DNA of 25,774 nucleotides from Bacteroidales bacterium (GTDB lineage: Bacteria; Bacteroidota; Bacteroidia; Bacteroidales; UBA932): NCBI GenBank assembly GCA_024401945.1, contig JAKSKC010000008.1:1-25774 (forward strand). Direction: 5' to 3'. Under the pieces are notes generated by a model. That model worked only from the letters and a program-made list of their open reading frames with translations, searched no databases and was not told where the DNA came from. The position numbers and the translations under genes were made by a program. Positions 22,464-25,774 of the stretch are shown here, piece by piece (position 1 is the first letter of the stretch; each line of letters opens with the position of its first letter).

Positions 22464-23282
22464 ATGTCACGTACAAATTTCCAAGAATTGCTTGATGCAG
22501 GCGTTCACTTCGGACATCTCGCCCGCAAGTGGAACCCTAAGATGGCTCCGTACATCTTCGACCAGAAGAACGGAATCCACATCATCGACCTGCACAAGAC
22601 CATTGCCAAAATAGATGAGGCAGCCGAGGAGATGAAGGTTCTCGCCAGGAGCGGGCGCAAGATTCTCTTCGTGGCAACCAAGAAGCAGGCAAAGGAAATC
22701 GTTTCCGAGAAAGCCGCTGCAGTAGGAATGCCGTCCGTTACCGAAAGATGGGCCGGCGGTATGCTTACAAACTTCCCTACCATCCGCAAAGCCATCAAGA
22801 AGATGGGAACCATCGACAAGATGCACGAGGACGGTACCTTTGACAAACTCGCAAAGCGTGAGCGCCTTCAGGTGACACGCCAGAGAGAAAAGCTTGAGAA
22901 GAACCTCGGTTCCATCCGCGATATGAGCCGTCTCCCTTCAGCCATTTTCGTCGTTGACATCGTTAAGGAAGCCAACGCGGTAAAGGAGGCCAATCGTCTT
23001 AACATCCCGGTATTCGCTATGGTTGATACTTGTTGCGATCCTACCTCGATTGATTATGTGATTCCGGCGAATGACGATGCTGCAAAGTCAATAGAGTGCG
23101 TTATGAACGCCCTTTGCGCAGCTATCCAGGAAGGTCTCGAAGAGCGCAGGCTTGAGAGGGAAAAAGAAGCAGCTGCATCTGAGGAGAACACAGAAGCCCA
23201 GGCTCCTGCAAAGCACCTCCGCGCACGCAAGGGCGGAAAGGCAGCTGAGGAAACCACTGTAGAGGCAGAAAAGGCTGAATAA
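22464..23282 (+). CDS. rpsB: 30S ribosomal protein S2
   Basis: S2 sits on the back of the small subunit and joins late in assembly. It has 272 aa. Motifs are LLDAGVHFGHLARKWNPKM, the YIFDQKNGIHIIDLHKT stretch, RWAGGMLTNFPTIRK, LPSAIFVVDI and IPVFAMVDTCCDPTSIDYVIP. After the core, a tail of about 45 residues is rich in Glu, Ala and Lys (from EERRLEREKEAAASEE) and is probably disordered, as is common in Bacteroidota S2. No Shine-Dalgarno sequence precedes the ATG (the context is A-rich). tsf follows after 27 bases in the conserved rpsB-tsf pair. Confidence 0.98.
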   Translation: MSRTNFQELLDAGVHFGHLARKWNPKMAPYIFDQKNGIHIIDLHKTIAKIDEAAEEMKVLARSGRKILFVATKKQAKEIVSEKAAAVGMPSVTERWAGGMLTNFPTIRKAIKKMGTIDKMHEDGTFDKLAKRERLQVTRQREKLEKNLGSIRDMSRLPSAIFVVDIVKEANAVKEANRLNIPVFAMVDTCCDPTSIDYVIPANDDAAKSIECVMNALCAAIQEGLEERRLEREKEAAASEENTEAQAPAKHLRARKGGKAAEETTVEAEKAE

Positions 23283-23309
23283 GTTTCATTTGTAAAAAGA
23301 ATACACACT

Positions 23310-24305
23310 ATGGCAATTACAGCAGCAGACGTAATGAAATTACGTAAAATGACTTCCGCAGGAATGATGGACTGCAAGAAGGCTCTCGTCGAGGCTGACG
23401 GAGACTTCGAGAAGGCTATCGGTATCATCCGCGAGAAGGGCAAGCTCGTTGCAGCCAAGCGCGCTGACCGTGAAACATCCGAAGGTGCAGTCAAGGCTCG
23501 CATCGACGGAAACAAGGCTATCCTCGTTTGTCTCGGCTGCGAGACCGATTTCGTGTCACGCAACTCTGACTTCCAGAACCTTGCAGAGGCTATCGCTGAC
23601 GTAGCTATCGCAAACTGCCCTGCAGACCTCGAAGGTCTCAAGGCTTGCAAGATGGCTGACGGTTACACCGTAGCTGAGGCTGTTGAGGCTCAGACCGGAA
23701 AGACCGGCGAGAAGCACGTCCTTGCATATTATGCTATCATCGAGGCTCCTTTCGTTGCTGAATACATTCACAAGATCAACGGAAAGCTCGGTGCCATCGT
23801 AGGTTTCAACAAGCCTGTATCCGACGCTCTTGCAAAGGGTATCGTTATGCAGGTCGCTTCAATGAACCCTGTTTCAATCTCCGCTGACGACTGCCCTGCA
23901 GAGGTTATCGCAAATGAAAAGGCGGTAGCTGTTCAGAAGACCAAGGATGAAATGGTTCAGAAGGCTGTTGATGCAGCTCTCAAGAAAGCCGGTATCAACC
24001 CTGCACACGTTGATTCAGAAGATCATATCGAGTCCAACACAGCCAAGGGATGGATTACTCCGGAGCAGGCTGCGCAGGCACGCGAGATCATCAGGACAGT
24101 GGGCGAGCAGAAGGCTGCAAGCCTTCCTGAGGCAATGATCGAGAACATCGCCAACGGCCGTGTTCAGAAGTTCCTCAAGGAGTCCACTCTCGAAGAGCAG
24201 GAGTATCAGATGAGTGACGACAAGATTTCTGTCAAGGCAGCCATCGCCGCCGAGGACAAGGAAGCCAAGGTTGTCGCAATGAAGCGCTTCACTCTCACAG
24301 ACTAA
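23310..24305 (+). CDS. tsf: Elongation factor Ts
   Basis: EF-Ts recycles EF-Tu by promoting GDP release. It has 331 aa. The N-terminal UBA-like domain and hinge are plain: VMKLRKMTSAGMMDCKKAL, DFEKAIGIIREKGK, then the core signature ETDFVSRNSDFQNLAEAIA. It is longer than the E. coli protein (283 aa) but of the length usual in Bacteroidales, with the extra residues in the coiled-coil/C-terminal part. The end, STLEEQEYQMSDDKISV, is typical. An intrinsic terminator starts 21 bases after the stop, closing the unit that began at the rplM promoter. Confidence 0.97.
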   Translation: MAITAADVMKLRKMTSAGMMDCKKALVEADGDFEKAIGIIREKGKLVAAKRADRETSEGAVKARIDGNKAILVCLGCETDFVSRNSDFQNLAEAIADVAIANCPADLEGLKACKMADGYTVAEAVEAQTGKTGEKHVLAYYAIIEAPFVAEYIHKINGKLGAIVGFNKPVSDALAKGIVMQVASMNPVSISADDCPAEVIANEKAVAVQKTKDEMVQKAVDAALKKAGINPAHVDSEDHIESNTAKGWITPEQAAQAREIIRTVGEQKAASLPEAMIENIANGRVQKFLKESTLEEQEYQMSDDKISVKAAIAAEDKEAKVVAMKRFTLTD

Positions 24306-24325
24306 TTCTTATCAGAATAAAGACG

Positions 24326-24361
24326 AAGGCGGCCGGAATTATCGGTCGCCTTTCTTTTTTT
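24326..24361 (+). terminator. Intrinsic terminator after tsf
   Basis: AAGGCGGCCG (24326-24335) pairs with CGGTCGCCTT (24343-24352) with one G-T pair, around a 7-base loop. TCTTTTTTT follows to 24361. Its T run works only for the plus strand; the convergent cotransporter gene ends at 24393 on the other strand. Confidence 0.88.
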
Positions 24362-24392
24362 GCAGCGCATTGTGAACAGCTGTCCACCCGGG

Positions 24393-25499
24393 TTATGCCT
24401 TCTGAAGGTTCCTGATGGTCTTTGCAACGTTGATCAGATGGTCGGCGATACGTTCGGTATCGGATGAGAGTTCCATATAGTGCGCACCGACATTCGAGTT
24501 GCAGATGCCTTTCCCCATCCTCCTGATATGACTGTCCTCCATTCCCTTGGTAAAATCATCGATCTGTTCCTCGATAACATTGGCCTTCTCCAGTTCATTC
24601 AGGTCCTCGCGGCTGTATGCGGCCATCGCTTTGTCATACAGCGAATGGACAAGGACCTTGAGCTGGCTGATCTCGTAGAGGGCCTCTTCGGAAAATCTGT
24701 CACCCGCGCTGGCCAGAGCCTCGGCATATTCGGTTATATTCTCGGCATAGTCACCGATACGTTCGAGGTCTCTCACAGTCCTGTAGACCGTGGACAGGTA
24801 CAGTTTGTCATGGCCGCTCAGTCCACGGCGGTCTGACAGCTTCACGACGAAGTTGACCAGCGACCTGTTGATGAAGTTGATTTCCTCTTCGGTGCGGTCG
24901 AATTCATCTTTCCCTGAAAAGTCCTGAGTGCTGATTATTCCGATTGACCTGTCGAAGTTGTCCATGGACAGTCCGGCCATTCTGATGATCTCACGCTTGG
25001 TCTGTGCCACGGCGACAGGCGGAGCCTGGAGCATATTGTCATCGATATAGCGGAGGCGGAGGGTCTGTTCCGCACCATCCCGGGCCTTGACTATCCTGGT
25101 AACCAGACGCACGAGCGCATCGGTCAGAGGGAGCATGAACATCACCGTCAGGACATTGAAGAATGTATGGAACATCGCAAGCTGCGTCTGCACTGCTCCC
25201 GGGAACATGCTCTCGAACATCGTTCCGAAACTGTACGTATTGCCGCTGAGAACGACCAGCATCCACCCTATGGCCAGGAAGACAAGCACGCCGGCACAGT
25301 TGAAGAACAGGTGGATGAGCGCTGTTCTTCTGGCGTTCGTTCCGCTGGTGACACCGGCGATGATGGCGACGACGCAGGAACCGATGTTAGATCCCATCGT
25401 CAGGAATATGCCCTGGTCAAGCGAGATGAGCCCGGTGACGCACATTGCAAGTGCGATGGATGTCATCACAGAAGAACTCTGAATTATGGCTGTGAGCAA
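24393..25499 (-). CDS. Na+/phosphate cotransporter family protein with PhoU domain, 5'-truncated (probable pseudogene)
   Basis: The product matches the second half of NptA/YjbB-type sodium-phosphate cotransporters. It has the second transport repeat, with its single TAIIQSSS motif, GSNIGSCVVA and HTFFNVLTVMFMLPL, followed by a PhoU-like helical domain from about residue 165 (DRSIGIISTQDF onward; ERIGDYAENITEYAE; DTERIADHLINVAKTIRN). Intact relatives have a first repeat with its own QSSS before this and run to about 560 residues. Here 368 aa remain. The first-repeat sequence is missing. The frame stays open upstream to about 25592 (IFSAFAGIGAAIATFSKKL) without any ATG or GTG, and there meets the tRNA-Ile terminator. 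The TTG at 25499 is the only possible start and lies inside a transmembrane segment. I read this as a deletion remnant or a contig-join artefact. Confidence 0.75.
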   Translation of the reverse strand: MLTAIIQSSSVMTSIALAMCVTGLISLDQGIFLTMGSNIGSCVVAIIAGVTSGTNARRTALIHLFFNCAGVLVFLAIGWMLVVLSGNTYSFGTMFESMFPGAVQTQLAMFHTFFNVLTVMFMLPLTDALVRLVTRIVKARDGAEQTLRLRYIDDNMLQAPPVAVAQTKREIIRMAGLSMDNFDRSIGIISTQDFSGKDEFDRTEEEINFINRSLVNFVVKLSDRRGLSGHDKLYLSTVYRTVRDLERIGDYAENITEYAEALASAGDRFSEEALYEISQLKVLVHSLYDKAMAAYSREDLNELEKANVIEEQIDDFTKGMEDSHIRRMGKGICNSNVGAHYMELSSDTERIADHLINVAKTIRNLQKA

Positions 25500-25592
25500 T
25501 GTGCCGATCAGAACGAGTTTCTTCGAGAATGTTGCAATCGCAGCGCCTATTCCGGCGAAAGCCGAGAAGATTATGCTGCAATCCTGACAAGC

Positions 25593-25629
25593 AAAAAAAA
25601 AGACCCGAAGCGTCTGCCTCGGGTCTTTT
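25593..25629 (-). terminator. Intrinsic terminator after tRNA-Ile
   Basis: On the minus strand AAAAGACCCGA (25629-25619) pairs perfectly with TCGGGTCTTTT (25608-25598) around a 10-base loop, and the T run continues to 25593. It begins 3 bases after the tRNA discriminator base and ends only a few bases before the open frame of the cotransporter remnant. Confidence 0.88.
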
Positions 25630-25632
25630 CAG

Positions 25633-25706
25633 TAGGCCCTCGGAGAGTTGAACTCCGGACCTCTACATTATCAGTGTAGCGCTCTAACCAACTGAGCTAA
25701 GAGCCT
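25633..25706 (-). tRNA. tRNA-Ile (anticodon GAT)
   Basis: The 74-nt minus-strand sequence folds as a full cloverleaf. Acceptor AGGCTCT pairs with AGGGCCT (one T-G pair). The D arm is GCTC-AGTTGGTTA-GAGC. The anticodon arm is CTACA-CTGATAA-TGTAG with anticodon GAT, and the T arm is CGGAG-TTCAACT-CTCCG. The discriminator is A, as in tRNA-Ile, and CCA is not encoded. It stands alone with its own terminator: no tRNA-Ala or 23S rRNA follows, unlike the copy usually found inside rRNA operons. Whether a 16S gene lies upstream, beyond the window end, cannot be seen. Confidence 0.93.
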
Positions 25707-25774
25707 GTATATAATATTGAAAGGAAGTACAAGGCCGAAAAAGACGTGCCTTGAACCAGAACCGCGAGCGTCAA
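25707..25774. other. Unassigned window end upstream of tRNA-Ile
   Basis: Only 68 bases. A CAAGGC/GCCTTG hairpin (25730-25735 with 25748-25753, 12-base loop) is present but has no T run. No TAnnTTTG box, 16S 3' end or second tRNA could be recognised. Confidence 0.3.

Noticed and set aside
25730..25774. Possible second tRNA or rRNA 3' end upstream of tRNA-Ile (GGTTCAAGG-like T loop on the minus strand)
   Set aside because: The flanking bases do not form a T stem or acceptor stem, and no 16S 3'-end sequence is present.
1..25774. CRISPR array, insertion sequence, prophage or defence island
   Set aside because: No spaced direct repeats, transposase, integrase or phage-like genes were seen on either strand; nearly all the sequence is accounted for by core genes.

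Overview
The window looks like chromosomal core genome of an uncultured, gut-type member of the Bacteroidales (phylum Bacteroidota). Several things point there: promoter -7 boxes of the phylum's TAnnTTTG type, start codons without recognisable Shine-Dalgarno sequences, a BexA/Bacteroides-like protein set (two-repeat Na/Pi-PhoU family protein, DUF3109, M16-like secreted protein, b558-type fumarate reductase cytochrome), and the linked order rplM-rpsI-rpsB-tsf. Coding is very dense and G/C-rich at third positions. No phage, IS element, CRISPR array or defence locus is visible, and no gap exceeds 300 bases.

Layout. (1) 1-3712, plus: the 3' part of a class A penicillin-binding protein, D-Ala-D-Ala ligase and PrmC, i.e. 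cell-wall synthesis plus release-factor methylation. (2) 3810-4964, plus: an unrecognised lipoprotein. (3) 6675-4945 and 7427-6678, minus: a secreted TPR protein followed by a U32/RlhA-like iron-sulfur protein. (4) 7506-10660, plus: a large secreted M16-like protein without the zinc motif, coupled to a cysteine-rich DUF3109 protein. (5) 11096-10632, minus: a small membrane protein. (6) 11183-17002, plus: a tightly packed operon of a membrane-anchored coiled-coil protein, HemW, aminopeptidase P, DusB and LpxK. (7) 18294-16992, minus: pyrH-frr. (8) 18395-20064, plus: an orphan succinate/fumarate dehydrogenase cytochrome b subunit coupled to a secreted propeller-like protein. (9) 21332-20016, minus: sn-glycerol-1-phosphate dehydrogenase. 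(10) 21454-24305, plus: rplM-rpsI-(structured leader)-rpsB-tsf, closed by an intrinsic terminator. (11) 25706-24393, minus: tRNA-Ile(GAT) with its terminator, followed at once by a Na+/phosphate cotransporter that has lost its first half.

Themes. Genes serve envelope building (PBP1, Ddl, LpxK, lipoprotein), translation and RNA modification (PrmC, DusB, U32/RlhA-like, Frr, L13, S9, S2, EF-Ts, tRNA-Ile) and respiration/heme (HemW, SdhC). Four convergent gene pairs overlap tail to tail, which leaves no room for ordinary terminators there.

Most worth a second look: a 158-nt multi-hairpin leader in front of rpsB; the Na/Pi cotransporter truncated at the tRNA-Ile terminator; the M16-like protein without catalytic zinc ligands; HemW with a shortened C-terminal domain; the orphan cytochrome b subunit; a bacterial G1P dehydrogenase; and a perfect palindrome lying between the pyrH and sdhC promoters. 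I see no complete, clearly new multi-gene system.
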